DNA of 64,000 nt from an uncultured Paraprevotella sp. (lineage in GTDB: Bacteria > Bacteroidota > Bacteroidia > Bacteroidales > Bacteroidaceae): NCBI GenBank assembly GCA_944321525.1, contig CALULQ010000002.1, positions 95,634 through 159,633 on the forward strand. The letters are read 5' to 3'. This document shows, one piece after another, positions 25,584 to 34,263 of the stretch. A program made the translations under genes and the position numbers. The notes under the pieces were generated by a model. That model was not told the DNA's origin. It did not search any database and saw only the letters and a program-made list of their open reading frames with translations. Position 1 is the first letter of the stretch. Every line of letters begins with the position of its first letter.

Positions 25584-25588
25584 TCCTT

Positions 25589-26305
25589 TCAAATCTTGTC
25601 CAGTCCTTTTGTGAATTTTAACCAATAATATTTCAGCGGGTTCTTATACTTCAGCTGTTTCCACGGACGGCTGCCGTGGGGGCGGTGCCACACGGGCAGT
25701 GCCGTGAAGAGGTAGTTGCGGAAGCCCGCCTTCAGCGCCTCGTGCGAGATGGTCACGTCGAACCAGTTCTTCGAGGGGTCGAGGCGGTGGAAATCATACT
25801 TGCGCAGGAAAGCGGGCGTCAGCAGCGAACAGCAAAAGCTGCAATGCTTCTTCTCCGGGAACACCTGGTTCTCGCGGCCCCGGGCATGCAGGTAGGGATA
25901 GTTGATCGCCCCCGACTCGTCGGTGGTCACGGCCGCCGCAATGGCGCAGTCGGGCCGCGCGGCCGCTCCGTCGAACAGGCCCTGCAGGGTGTCGGGCCGC
26001 ACCACCACGTCCGACTCCACGATGAGCAGTCCGGCATCGGCCTCCAGCGCCTCGCGCTGCGCCGTCTGGAGCACCAGCAGGTAGTTGGGCGACGGATGCT
26101 GCGTCAGGTCGGACAGGTTGACCAGCCTGAAGCCCATTGTCCGCGCAGCCTCCTCGAGCCGCGCGGTGTTCTCCGGCGTACTGAAATCGTTGTACACCGT
26201 ATAAGTCCACGGCACACGGATGTCCGATGCCAGGATGGCTTTCACCGTCTCCAGCGTGAAGTCGATGGAGTCCTTCACCGGCGTAATCACTCGCAATTCT
26301 TTCAT
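25589..26305 (-). CDS. Glycosyltransferase, GT2 family (short)
   Basis: A 238-residue GT2-fold protein beginning MKELRVITPVKDSIDFTLE. TYTVYNDFSTPENTARL and LLIVESDVVVRPDTLQGLF near residue 100 correspond to the nucleotide-binding and metal-binding motifs (ESD in place of DxD). NWFDVTISHEAL near residue 185 may be the catalytic region. HRPHGSRPWKQLKYKNPLKYYWLKF is a basic C-terminus that could face the membrane. It belongs to the lipopolysaccharide-type cluster with the kinase and UDP-galactopyranose mutase genes. Confidence 0.82.
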   Translation of the reverse strand: MKELRVITPVKDSIDFTLETVKAILASDIRVPWTYTVYNDFSTPENTARLEEAARTMGFRLVNLSDLTQHPSPNYLLVLQTAQREALEADAGLLIVESDVVVRPDTLQGLFDGAAARPDCAIAAAVTTDESGAINYPYLHARGRENQVFPEKKHCSFCCSLLTPAFLRKYDFHRLDPSKNWFDVTISHEALKAGFRNYLFTALPVWHRPHGSRPWKQLKYKNPLKYYWLKFTKGLDKI

Positions 26306-26329
26306 GTCGCGCTATCCTCCCTTGAATGT

Positions 26330-27439
26330 TCAGGCCAGTTCGCGGCGCGCCATTTCCAGAGCGGCGGCCACCGTGTCGTCCATGTCGGCATAGGTGTACA
26401 TGCCCAGGCGCCCGCCGAAAATCACCTTGTCCTGCCGTGCGGCCAGCTCGCGATACTGCCCGTAGAGGGCCGAGTTGCGGGCGTCGTTCACCGGATAATA
26501 GGGCTCCTTCCCCGGCGCGAAGGCGTCGGGATATTCGTAGGTGACCACCGTGGTGGGCTGCGTGCCGAACTCGAAGTGCTTGTGCTCGATGACGCGGGTG
26601 TAGGGGATGTCGCCCGCGGTGTAGTTCACCACGGCGTTGCCCTGGAAGTTGTCCACGTCCGTCAGGTGCTGGTGGTCGAAGCGCAGGCTGCGGTATTCCA
26701 GGCGCCCGCACTGGTAACCGAAGAACTCGTCGATGCAGCCCGTGAAGAGGATTTTGCGGGCCGAGGCGTCCAGCTCCTCGCGATGGGCGAAGTAGTCGGT
26801 GTCGAGGCGCACTTCCACTCCCTCCAGCAGGGCGTCGGTCAGCACGTTGTAGCCGCCCTTGGGGATGCCTTGGTAGGCGTCGTTGAAATAATTGTTGTCG
26901 AAAGTGAAACGCAAGGGGACGCGCTTGATGATGAATGCCGGCAGTTCGGTGGCCGGGCGCCCCCACTGCTTCTCGGTGTATCCCTTGATGAGGCGGGTGT
27001 AGATGTCCTTGCCACAGAGCTTCAGCGCCTGTTCCTCCAGGTTGGCCGGCTCGGCGATGTGGGCATACTCGCTGCGCTGCCCGGCGATTTTGGCCTGTGC
27101 CTCGGCCGGGGTCTTCACGCCCCACAACTGATAGAAGGTGTTCATGTTGAAGGGCAGGTTGTAGAGCTTGTCGCCATAGCGCGCCACGGGACAGTTCGTG
27201 TAGCGGTTGAACTCCGCCAGACGGTTCACGTAGTCCCACACCTCGCGGTTGTCGGTGTGGAAGATGTGGGCACCATAGAGGTGCACGTTGATGCCGTCCA
27301 CGTCCTTGCAATACAGGTTGCCCCCGGCGTGGCTTCTCTTGTCCACCACGAGACAGCGCTTTCCGGCCTGCCGGGCTTCGTGGGCGAAGACCGCGCCAAA
27401 GAGCCCCGCGCCCACTATCAGATAATCGTAATGTTCCAT
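26330..27439 (-). CDS. glf: UDP-galactopyranose mutase
   Basis: A 369-residue flavoenzyme that interconverts UDP-galactopyranose and UDP-galactofuranose. YDYLIVGAGLFGAVFAHEA is the FAD-binding Rossmann motif and KRSHAGGNLY follows at residue 35, both diagnostic. YGAHIFHTDNREVWDYVNRL near residue 58, NLPFNMNTFYQLWG near residue 107, and KQWGRPATELPAFIIKRVPLRFTFDNNYFND near residue 165 are conserved family blocks, and GRLGMYTYADMDDTV is near the C-terminus. Length is normal. It supplies the donor for the galactofuranosyltransferase-like GT2 genes at 23911 and possibly 48350. Confidence 0.95.
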   Translation of the reverse strand: MEHYDYLIVGAGLFGAVFAHEARQAGKRCLVVDKRSHAGGNLYCKDVDGINVHLYGAHIFHTDNREVWDYVNRLAEFNRYTNCPVARYGDKLYNLPFNMNTFYQLWGVKTPAEAQAKIAGQRSEYAHIAEPANLEEQALKLCGKDIYTRLIKGYTEKQWGRPATELPAFIIKRVPLRFTFDNNYFNDAYQGIPKGGYNVLTDALLEGVEVRLDTDYFAHREELDASARKILFTGCIDEFFGYQCGRLEYRSLRFDHQHLTDVDNFQGNAVVNYTAGDIPYTRVIEHKHFEFGTQPTTVVTYEYPDAFAPGKEPYYPVNDARNSALYGQYRELAARQDKVIFGGRLGMYTYADMDDTVAAALEMARRELA

Positions 27440-27472
27440 CTTTCTTCTATTATATGTGTGTATAATACGCGT

Positions 27473-28411
27473 TCAGCCTTCCTTCTCCTGTGCCTGGCGC
27501 CTGAGCCACTCCTCCTTGGTGCGCTTCCAGCGCTTGTGGGTCCAGAGCCAGTATTGCGGCACTTCGCGGATTTTCCGCTCCAGAAGTTCCATGAAAAGGG
27601 CCGTCATGTCGTATTCCCCGCGCGGCGGCTGCGGCGCCTCCATGCGGCGGAAGGTGCATTCATAATAACCGCGCCTCGGGCGGCTGATGTCCGCGAAGAA
27701 ATAGGCCGCCCCCACGCGCCGCCCAATCTGTTCGGCGCCGGTGAACACGGCCGTGTCGCGGTGGAGGAAGGGCACGAAGAAGTGCATGCTGTTCCACGTG
27801 GGCAACTGGTCGGCAATGAAGCCGATGGCGGTGGGGCGCCCCTCCGACTTCAGTTCCATCACGCGGCGCAGCGTGTGCTTCATCGGGATGCACTCGCCGC
27901 CGAAATGGTTGCGCAGGCGCAGGAAGAACTTGTCCGAGGCCTTATCGTAGAGGGGGTGATAGATTTGCGCGCAATGCACGACCGGCGATATGCTGTAGGG
28001 CAACGAGGCCACCCACTCCCAGTTGCAATAATGCCCCAGATAGATGAACACGAAGTCGCAGCCCTCCTCCATCACGGCACGCTCCAGCTGCTCCGTGCCA
28101 TGGAACGTCATGCGCCGGCACATCTCCCGGCGCGAGATGGAGACCAGTTTGAGCGTCTCCACGAAATAGTCGCAAAAGAAACGGTAGAAGCGCTTCTCTA
28201 TGCGGAGCGTCTCGGAAGGGGACTTGTCGGGGAACGAACGCGACAAATTGTCGCGCACCACGCCGCGGCGGTAGCGCACGCAATAGTAGACCAACAAGAA
28301 AAGGGCGTCCGACAAAACGTAAAGCAATCGCAACGGCAACAGGGACAACAGATAGCCTGCCCCCCACAACAGGCGATACTTGAAAGTGGTCCATCTCTCT
28401 TGCTTTTCCAT
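27473..28411 (-). CDS. Lipid A biosynthesis acyltransferase-like protein (LpxL/HtrB family)
   Basis: A 312-residue inner-membrane-associated acyltransferase. The ATG at 28411 (MEKQERWTTFKYRLLW) is preferred over a TTG four codons upstream. A hydrophobic segment GAGYLLSLLPLRLLYVLSDALFLLVYY lies near residue 15. YLGHYCNWEWVASL near residue 125 is the catalytic motif, HX4E here rather than HX4D as in E. coli LpxL. VHCAQIYHPLYDKASDKFFLRLRNHFG and IGFIADQLPTW are conserved family blocks. Known members add a secondary acyl chain to lipid A; ornithine-lipid-type acylation is an alternative. Confidence 0.88.
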   Translation of the reverse strand: MEKQERWTTFKYRLLWGAGYLLSLLPLRLLYVLSDALFLLVYYCVRYRRGVVRDNLSRSFPDKSPSETLRIEKRFYRFFCDYFVETLKLVSISRREMCRRMTFHGTEQLERAVMEEGCDFVFIYLGHYCNWEWVASLPYSISPVVHCAQIYHPLYDKASDKFFLRLRNHFGGECIPMKHTLRRVMELKSEGRPTAIGFIADQLPTWNSMHFFVPFLHRDTAVFTGAEQIGRRVGAAYFFADISRPRRGYYECTFRRMEAPQPPRGEYDMTALFMELLERKIREVPQYWLWTHKRWKRTKEEWLRRQAQEKEG

Positions 28412-28469
28412 ACGCTTTCCCAATGCCGGATTGAACTTGCGGTTACAATGTTTTTTAATAAGAATGTTG

Positions 28470-28477
28470 CAAAGCTA
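28470..28477 (-). promoter_or_regulatory. -7 box for the minus-strand LPS-type cluster
   Basis: On the minus strand TAGCTTTG fits TAnnTTTG, about 60 bp upstream of the acyltransferase ATG. A TTGG about 20 bp further upstream may be the -33 element. Confidence 0.5.
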
Positions 28478-28886
28478 AACAAAGTTTTCCGAACCACCAA
28501 TAAATCCATAATAAAAACTCAGAAACTGCCGGGGGTTCCTGCCCCGGCGGGATGTTTCCGCCGCCACGCGCGCCCCGGATGACGTTTTCCTGACGCCGCC
28601 CCACGCACGGCCTTCATGCGCCCATGACGCCGGAGGGGCGTGCCCGGAATCCCGCGCCGACGTGCGGAATGCGCCAGCGTACTTTGCGGCAAGTACGCGA
28701 GTACTCTCCGCAAAGTACAATCCGGGACTCCGCACGGCGCTTGTCCGTCCCGCGGCGCGAGGCGGACGGAAACAAGGACCGCGTTCCACCGCGCGGAAGG
28801 ACACCCGCCGGGCATTTTTGGACGGTTATGACGCCGTCACCCCGACTTTTTCCCGCCGCAGCGGCATGGGAATCATGTTTTTTATC
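28478..28886. other. GC-rich intergenic region between divergent genes
   Basis: No supportable gene. It holds repeat copy A (28679-28718) and several GC-rich short inverted repeats. Open frames across it on both strands are Arg/Ala/Gly-rich and carry no domain signal; the frame continuing into pdxB is an upstream extension through the repeat. Confidence 0.6.
28679..28718. repeat. GTAC palindrome repeat, copy A (two units)
   Basis: Two 18-bp units, GTACTTTGCGGCAAGTAC and GTACTCTCCGCAAAGTAC, separated by GCGA. Outer ends form an 11-bp inverted repeat. Flanks CGCCAGC on the left and AATCCGGGACTCCG on the right resemble copy E, and copy C in inverted order. Confidence 0.88.
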
Positions 28887-28894
28887 TATTTTTG
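28887..28894 (+). promoter_or_regulatory. -7 box (TATTTTTG) immediately upstream of pdxB
   Basis: A full match to TAnnTTTG only 4 bp before the pdxB ATG, so transcription would start at or next to the start codon. Confidence 0.5.
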
Positions 28895-28898
28895 CAGC

Positions 28899-29954
28899 AT
28901 GAAAATAGTTGTTGACGACAAAATCCCGTTCATCCGGGAAGCGCTTGCCCAAATAGCGGACAACGTCATCTATAAACCGGGAGCTGCCATCTCGCCCGAC
29001 GACGTGCGGGATGCCGACGCCCTGATTGTCAGGACGCGGACGCACTGCAACGAAGCGTTGCTCCGGGGCAGCAAGGTCTCCTTCATCGCCACGGCCACCA
29101 TCGGGTTCGACCACTTGGACACCGACTACCTGGAACGGGCGCACATCGCCTGGGCCAACTGCCCGGGCTGCAACGCCAACTCCGTGGGGCAGTACATCCG
29201 TTCGTGCCTCATCCTGCTGGAAAAGGAAAAAGGGTTCGACCTGCAGGCCACCACGGTGGGGCTCGTCGGCGTGGGACACGTGGGGCGGGCGGTCGTCGAA
29301 GCCATCCGCCCGCTGGGCGTGAGGCTGCTGCTCAACGACCCGCCACAGGAAGAGCAGCTGCGGCGGGCGGGGAAACCCTGCGGGGAGTTCACGGACCTGC
29401 GCACGCTGCAGGAGGAATGCGACATCATCTCCTTCCACACCCCCTTGGTCACCAAGGGCGACTACCCGACATTCCACCTGGCCGACGCCGGCTTCTTCGA
29501 CCGGCTGCGGAAAAAGCCCATCATCGTCAACACCAGCCGCGGAGCCGTGGTGGACAACGCGGCCCTGCTCCGGGCACTGAAGGAAGGGAGAGTGGGCGAC
29601 GCCATCGTCGACACGTGGGAGAACGAACCGCACATCGACCTGGAGCTCCTACACCTTATATATATAGGCACCCCGCACATCGCCGGATATTCCGCCGACG
29701 GAAAGGCCAACGCCACCCGCATGGCGCTGACGGCTTTGTGCCGACACTTCCATCTTCCAATTACTTTCCAAATCCACATCCCACCCCTCCCCCAAGACCG
29801 CATCCCGCCCCGCCACCTCGACGGGAAAGAAATGGCCTTGGCCCTGTACAACCCCCACTCCGACAGCCAGAAACTGAAAGCACACCCGGAACTGTTCGAA
29901 GAACTTCGCGGAAACTACCCCTTGAGGAGGGAATTTTTGGACACGGAACCCTGA
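28899..29954 (+). CDS. pdxB: 4-phosphoerythronate dehydrogenase
   Basis: A 351-residue D-2-hydroxyacid dehydrogenase of the PdxB branch, the second step of DXP-dependent pyridoxal phosphate synthesis. MKIVVDDKIPFIREAL is the typical PdxB N-terminus and fixes the start; the reading frame is open further upstream through repeat DNA. VGLVGVGHVGRAVVEAIRPLG near residue 117 binds NAD; catalytic residues are Arg in NTSRGAVVDN (about 217), Glu in WENEPHIDL (about 246) and His in GTPHIAGYSADGKANAT (about 260). GYSADGK distinguishes PdxB from other hydroxyacid dehydrogenases. The C-terminal dimerisation domain is present, slightly short. Confidence 0.93.
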   Translation: MKIVVDDKIPFIREALAQIADNVIYKPGAAISPDDVRDADALIVRTRTHCNEALLRGSKVSFIATATIGFDHLDTDYLERAHIAWANCPGCNANSVGQYIRSCLILLEKEKGFDLQATTVGLVGVGHVGRAVVEAIRPLGVRLLLNDPPQEEQLRRAGKPCGEFTDLRTLQEECDIISFHTPLVTKGDYPTFHLADAGFFDRLRKKPIIVNTSRGAVVDNAALLRALKEGRVGDAIVDTWENEPHIDLELLHLIYIGTPHIAGYSADGKANATRMALTALCRHFHLPITFQIHIPPLPQDRIPPRHLDGKEMALALYNPHSDSQKLKAHPELFEELRGNYPLRREFLDTEP

Positions 29955-30017
29955 AAAAGCCCGTTTTTCTGCACAAAATAGCACCCAATGTGCAATAATT
30001 AACAAATTATTCCGCCG

Positions 30018-30053
30018 TTTGCTTGCATAAGTGAGGAAAAAAAAGTTCCTTTG
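30018..30053 (+). promoter_or_regulatory. Promoter of acpP-fabF-rnc
   Basis: TTCCTTTG at 30046-30053 is one base off TAnnTTTG, and TTTG near 30018-30021 is a possible -33 box. It lies about 50 bp upstream of acpP. Confidence 0.45.
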
Positions 30054-30101
30054 CACCAGAATTTACAGAATTACATTAATAATAATCAAAAAATTACAAT
30101 T

Positions 30102-30338
30102 ATGTCTGAAATTGAATCTAAAGTAAAAGCTATTATCGTTGATAAATTGGGCGTTGATGAAGCAGAAGTAGTACCCACGGCAAGTTTCACGAACGATCTG
30201 GGCGCAGATTCTTTGGATACGGTAGAGTTGATCATGGAATTCGAAAAGGAATTCAACATCAACATCCCCGACGACCAGGCTGAAAAGATTGCCACTGTGG
30301 GCGACGCCATCAGCTACATCGAAGCTAACGCAAAATAA
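30102..30338 (+). CDS. acpP: Acyl carrier protein (housekeeping)
   Basis: A 78-residue ACP, the carrier of growing fatty acids. The start [23 protein letters not shown] is the canonical one; 17 further codons upstream are open but unsupported. The phosphopantetheine Ser is in [19 protein letters not shown] near residue 37, and [24 protein letters not shown] is the usual ending. It precedes fabF by 19 bp, the conserved Bacteroidales order acpP-fabF-rnc. It differs clearly from the capsule ACP at 17957-18187, which has SSL in place of DSL. Confidence 0.97.
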   Translation: MSEIESKVKAIIVDKLGVDEAEVVPTASFTNDLGADSLDTVELIMEFEKEFNINIPDDQAEKIATVGDAISYIEANAK

Positions 30339-30357
30339 ATTCTCCTAAACGAATAGA

Positions 30358-31623
30358 ATGGAATTGAAAAGAGTTGTGGTAACGGGTTTGGGTGCCGTTA
30401 CTCCGTTGGGCAACACCGCCGAGGAAACTTGGAAGAACATGGTCAACGGGGTGAGCGGGGCCGGGCCTATTACCTATTTCGATGCATCCTTGTTCAAGAC
30501 CCAGTTTGCTTGCGAGGTGAAAAACTTCAAGGTGGCCGACTACATCGACCGCAAGGAGGCCCGCAAGATGGACTTGTACACGCAGTATGCCATCGCCGCG
30601 GCCAAAATGGCCGTGGAAGACTCCGGCATGGACCTGGAGACTGTGGACAAGAACCGCATCGGGGTGGTTTTCGGAGTCGGAATCGGCGGAATCCACACGT
30701 TTGAAGAAGAAGCCGGCGCTTATGCCCTCACGGGCAAGGAGCTGGGCCCGAAGTATAGCCCGTTCTTCATCCCCAAGATGATTGCGGACATCGCAAGCGG
30801 ACATATCTCCATCATGTATGGTTTCCATGGCCCTAACTATGCCACGACTTCGGCCTGCGCATCGTCGACCAACGCCTTGGCCGACGCCTTCAACCTCATC
30901 CGCCTGGGCAAAGCCGACATGATTCTCAGCGGCGGCGCCGAAGCTGCCATCTGGCCGGCCGGCGTGGGCGGCTTCAACGCCATGAAGGCGCTCTCCACCC
31001 GCAACGACGACCCCGAGCATGCCTCGCGTCCGTTCAGCGCCAGCCGCGACGGATTCGTGATGGGCGAAGGCTCCGGCTGCCTCATCTTGGAAGAACTGGA
31101 GCACGCCAAAGCGCGCGGAGCCAAGATCTATGCGGAAATGGCAGGAGCCGGCATGTCGGCCGACGCGCACCACATCACGGCCTCCCACCCGGAGGGCTTG
31201 GGCGCCAAGCTGGTGATGCAGAACGCGCTCGAAGACGCAGGCCTGAATCCTGAGGATATCGACTACATCAATGTACACGGGACCTCGACCCACGTGGGCG
31301 ACATCTCGGAAGTGAAAGCCATCAAGGACGTGTTCGGCGAACACGCCTACAAGCTGAACATCAGCTCCACGAAGTCCATGACAGGACATCTGCTGGGAGC
31401 CGCCGGCGCCGTAGAGGCCTTGGCCAGCGTGATGGCAGTGAAAGACAACATCGTGCCGCCCACCATCAACCACGAGGAAGACGACAAGGATGAAGAAATC
31501 GACTATAACCTGAACTTCACCTTCAACAAGGCGCAGGAGCGCGAAGTGCGCGCCGCCCTGAGCAACACCTTCGGTTTTGGCGGACACAACGCATGTGTCA
31601 TCTTTAAAAAGTACACGGATTAA
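30358..31623 (+). CDS. fabF: 3-oxoacyl-ACP synthase II
   Basis: A 421-residue ketoacyl-ACP synthase II, the elongating condensing enzyme of fatty acid synthesis. MELKRVVVTGLGAVTPLGN is the canonical N-terminus. The active-site Cys is in YATTSACASSTNAL near residue 167, the first His in NVHGTSTHVGD near 308, Lys and second His in STKSMTGHLLGAAGAVEAL near 345, and the C-terminal loop is NTFGFGGHNACVIF. An acidic insert EEDDKDEEIDYNLNF near residue 380 is usual. It is in one operon with acpP and rnc. Confidence 0.97.
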   Translation: MELKRVVVTGLGAVTPLGNTAEETWKNMVNGVSGAGPITYFDASLFKTQFACEVKNFKVADYIDRKEARKMDLYTQYAIAAAKMAVEDSGMDLETVDKNRIGVVFGVGIGGIHTFEEEAGAYALTGKELGPKYSPFFIPKMIADIASGHISIMYGFHGPNYATTSACASSTNALADAFNLIRLGKADMILSGGAEAAIWPAGVGGFNAMKALSTRNDDPEHASRPFSASRDGFVMGEGSGCLILEELEHAKARGAKIYAEMAGAGMSADAHHITASHPEGLGAKLVMQNALEDAGLNPEDIDYINVHGTSTHVGDISEVKAIKDVFGEHAYKLNISSTKSMTGHLLGAAGAVEALASVMAVKDNIVPPTINHEEDDKDEEIDYNLNFTFNKAQEREVRAALSNTFGFGGHNACVIFKKYTD

Positions 31624-31627
31624 AATT

Positions 31628-32512
31628 GTGTATCCAAAAGACATCATAGAAAGAATAAAGCTCCCTTTCAGAAAAGATAAGGAGCTTTATTCTTCTTTCT
31701 ACAAAATACTGGGCTTCTATCCCCGCCACATCCAATATTACGAGCAGGCCCTGCACCACAAATCGTCCTCCATCAGGCAAAAGGGCTGCAAAATCAACAA
31801 CGAGCGGCTGGAATTCCTGGGCGACGCCATACTCGACGCCGTGGTGGGCGACATCGTCTTCCGCCACTTCCAAGGGAAACACGAAGGCTTCCTGACCAAC
31901 ACCCGCAGCAAAATCGTGCAGCGAGAGACGCTCAACAAACTGGCCGTGGAAATCGGGCTGGACAAGCTGCTCATCTCTGCCGCCCCCTCGATGACCCACA
32001 ACAGCTACCTCTTCGGCAACGCCTTCGAAGCCATCATCGGCGCCATCTACCTCGACCGAGGGTACGACTATTGCATGCGCTTCATCGGGCAACGCATCAT
32101 GAGCCGGCTCATCAACATCGACAAGCTGGCCTACAAGGAGGTCAACTTCAAGAGCAAACTCATCGAATGGGGACAAAAAAAGCGGGTGGAAATAGCATTC
32201 AACCTGCTCGAGGAAGCACGGGAAGGCAGCAGCTCGCCCGTCTTCACGTCGCAAGTCACCATCGAGGGCATCCCGTGCAGCAAAGGCAAAGGCTACTCCA
32301 AGAAGGAAAGCCAGCAGTTGGCCGCCAAAGCGACCCTGAACCAGTTGAGGAAATCGTCGCAACTCGTGAACAATATCTTGTCGAAAAGAGACGCGAAAGA
32401 AGAAGCCGCCGAAACCGTTTTGCAAAGAAACGGCGTCCCCGGCTGCAACAATGCGACGGCCGGCATGCCCTTCCCCCCGACGGCCGCGCCGGGATACAGC
32501 CTATCTGAATAA
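31628..32512 (+). CDS. rnc: Ribonuclease III
   Basis: A double-strand-specific RNase of about 294 residues that processes rRNA and mRNA hairpins. A GTG start at 31628, 4 bp after the fabF stop, is chosen because the following YPKDIIERIKLPFRKDKEL is the normal N-terminal region of Bacteroidales RNase III; no ATG is in a suitable place. NNERLEFLGDAILDAVVGDIV near residue 58 is the family signature with the catalytic Glu and Asp. FKSKLIEWGQKKRVEIAF near residue 175 begins the dsRNA-binding domain, ending ESQQLAAKATLNQL. About 50 residues of low-complexity tail follow. Confidence 0.93.
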   Translation: MYPKDIIERIKLPFRKDKELYSSFYKILGFYPRHIQYYEQALHHKSSSIRQKGCKINNERLEFLGDAILDAVVGDIVFRHFQGKHEGFLTNTRSKIVQRETLNKLAVEIGLDKLLISAAPSMTHNSYLFGNAFEAIIGAIYLDRGYDYCMRFIGQRIMSRLINIDKLAYKEVNFKSKLIEWGQKKRVEIAFNLLEEAREGSSSPVFTSQVTIEGIPCSKGKGYSKKESQQLAAKATLNQLRKSSQLVNNILSKRDAKEEAAETVLQRNGVPGCNNATAGMPFPPTAAPGYSLSE

Positions 32513-32651
32513 TATCCAACGACTTGACCGGAAAGGAAGGAACGGACCGACCTGCGGGAAAACCGCAAAAGAAGAGCGATACGGACGAAAGATGGAGTAA
32601 ATATAACCCCTTAAAATCTGTATAAAGTTCGTTATTCTGATAACTTTCACC

Positions 32652-32659
32652 TATTTTTG
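32652..32659 (+). promoter_or_regulatory. -7 box of the GH3 operon
   Basis: TATTTTTG fits TAnnTTTG, 34 bp upstream of the GH3 ATG and in the AT-rich gap after rnc. Confidence 0.6.
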
Positions 32660-32693
32660 CAAGAGAATAGAATGATTCTTGTGGAAATACAAC

Positions 32694-34262
32694 ATGAATA
32701 CAACTAAGTTTGTCAACTGCTTTCTTTCAAGCAGAAGAAAAAACATATTCAAATATAAAAGCCAGGCGGAAGAACTGCAAGGAAAAGTGCTCCGCAACCT
32801 TGTCAGGCAGGCGCTCCACACGGAATGGGGACAAAAACATGGCTTCAACCAGGTCAAAGACTATGACTCGTTTGCGAAAACCTCGCCGGTGAACACGTAT
32901 GAGGAACTCAAAGGCTACATCGACCGCATGCGCCACGGAGAGAAGGACGTGCTCTGGAAAGGACAGGTGAAATGGTATGCCAAATCTTCGGGCACCACCA
33001 ACGACAAAAGCAAGTTCATCCCCGTCAGCCGGGACTTCCTGAAAGACACGCACTACCAAGGAGGAACAGACGCCGTGGCCTTGTACCTGCTCAACAACCC
33101 GCAAAGCAGGATGTTCAACGGGAAAGCGCTGATCCTGGGCGGCAGCCATGCTCCCAACTACAACCTGCCCCACAGCCTGGTGGGCGACCTGAGCGCCATC
33201 CTGATTGAGAATGCAAGCCCTTTCGTCAACCACTACCGCGTCCCGCCCAAGGACATCGCCCTGCTCAGCGACTTCGAAGAGAAAAGGGAGAAAATAGCCC
33301 GCACGGCCATCAGGGAAAACGTCACGAGCCTGAGCGGCGTTCCTTCTTGGATGCTCTCCGTGCTGACCTGCGCGCTGGACATCTCCGGCAAACAGTATCT
33401 GGAAGAAATCTGGCCGGAGCTCGAAGTGTTCTTCCACGGCGGAGTGGCCTTCACGCCCTACCGCGAGCAATACAGGCAACTCATCGCAAAGCACGACATG
33501 CACTACATGGAAACTTACAACGCCAGCGAGGGCTTCTTCGGCCTGCAGTCCGACCTGACGGACAAGGCCATGCTGCTCATGATTGACTATGGCGTGTTCT
33601 ACGAATTCATCCCCATGTCGGAACTGGGCAAGGAAAATCCCACCATCGTGCCGCTCTGGGGCGTGGAGACGGGGAAGAACTACGCTGTGGTCATCAGCAC
33701 GTCGGCCGGACTGTGGCGCTACATGATAGGCGACACCGTAAAATTCACCCAGAAGTCGCCCTACAAGTTCATCATCACAGGCCGCACCAAGTTCTTCATC
33801 AACGCCTTCGGCGAGGAACTCATCGTGGACAACGCGGAAAACGGACTGGACACCGCCTGCAAAGCCACGGGAGCGCAAATCAAAGAATACACCGCCGCAC
33901 CGGTCTACATGGACAACCGGGGGAAATGCCGCCACCAATGGCTCATCGAATTCGCGAAGATGCCGGACTCGCTCGACAACTTCGCCCACATTCTCGACCG
34001 CAGACTGCAGGAAATCAACTCGGACTACGAGGCCAAGCGCTACAAGGACATCACCCTGCAGCACCTGGAAGTGGTCAACGCCCGCAAGGGACTGTTCGCC
34101 GACTGGCTGAAATCCAAAGGCAAACTGGGCGGGCAGCACAAAATCCCCCGTCTCTGCAACTCGCGCACATACATCGACGAGATGCTGGCCATGAATAATG
34201 CAGCCACCGCCGACGACTATTGTTCAACCCAGCCGCCTGAATCCGGCTCCAAAAAAGCATGA
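32694..34262 (+). CDS. GH3-family acyl-acid amido synthetase-like protein
   Basis: A 522-residue member of the GH3 (auxin-responsive) superfamily of acyl-adenylating enzymes. The start MNTTKFVNCFLSSRRKNIF is chosen because it is the first ATG after the promoter. KSSGTTNDKSKFIPVS near residue 98 is the P-loop-like ATP motif; YNASEGFFGLQ near residue 275 and ITGRTKFFINAFGEELI near residue 365 are the other conserved blocks. Plant members conjugate amino acids to hormone acids; the bacterial substrate is unknown. In Bacteroidales the gene regularly precedes an Ig-like lipoprotein and a DUF3108 gene, as here. Confidence 0.88.
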   Translation: MNTTKFVNCFLSSRRKNIFKYKSQAEELQGKVLRNLVRQALHTEWGQKHGFNQVKDYDSFAKTSPVNTYEELKGYIDRMRHGEKDVLWKGQVKWYAKSSGTTNDKSKFIPVSRDFLKDTHYQGGTDAVALYLLNNPQSRMFNGKALILGGSHAPNYNLPHSLVGDLSAILIENASPFVNHYRVPPKDIALLSDFEEKREKIARTAIRENVTSLSGVPSWMLSVLTCALDISGKQYLEEIWPELEVFFHGGVAFTPYREQYRQLIAKHDMHYMETYNASEGFFGLQSDLTDKAMLLMIDYGVFYEFIPMSELGKENPTIVPLWGVETGKNYAVVISTSAGLWRYMIGDTVKFTQKSPYKFIITGRTKFFINAFGEELIVDNAENGLDTACKATGAQIKEYTAAPVYMDNRGKCRHQWLIEFAKMPDSLDNFAHILDRRLQEINSDYEAKRYKDITLQHLEVVNARKGLFADWLKSKGKLGGQHKIPRLCNSRTYIDEMLAMNNAATADDYCSTQPPESGSKKA

Positions 34263-34263
34263 T

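Noticed and set aside
25676..28582. 968-codon plus-strand open frame opposite the GT2-glf-LpxL genes
   Set aside because: It lies antisense to five well-supported genes; long antisense frames are common in GC-rich coding DNA. No family motif appears.
28679..28718. GTAC palindrome arrays as miniature CRISPR arrays
   Set aside because: The 'spacers' are a constant 4 bp (TCGA/GCGA), there are only two or three units, and no cas genes are present.
28662..28898. N-terminal extension of pdxB by 79 codons
   Set aside because: The extension runs through repeat DNA and is Arg-rich; MKIVVDDKIPF matches the family N-terminus.
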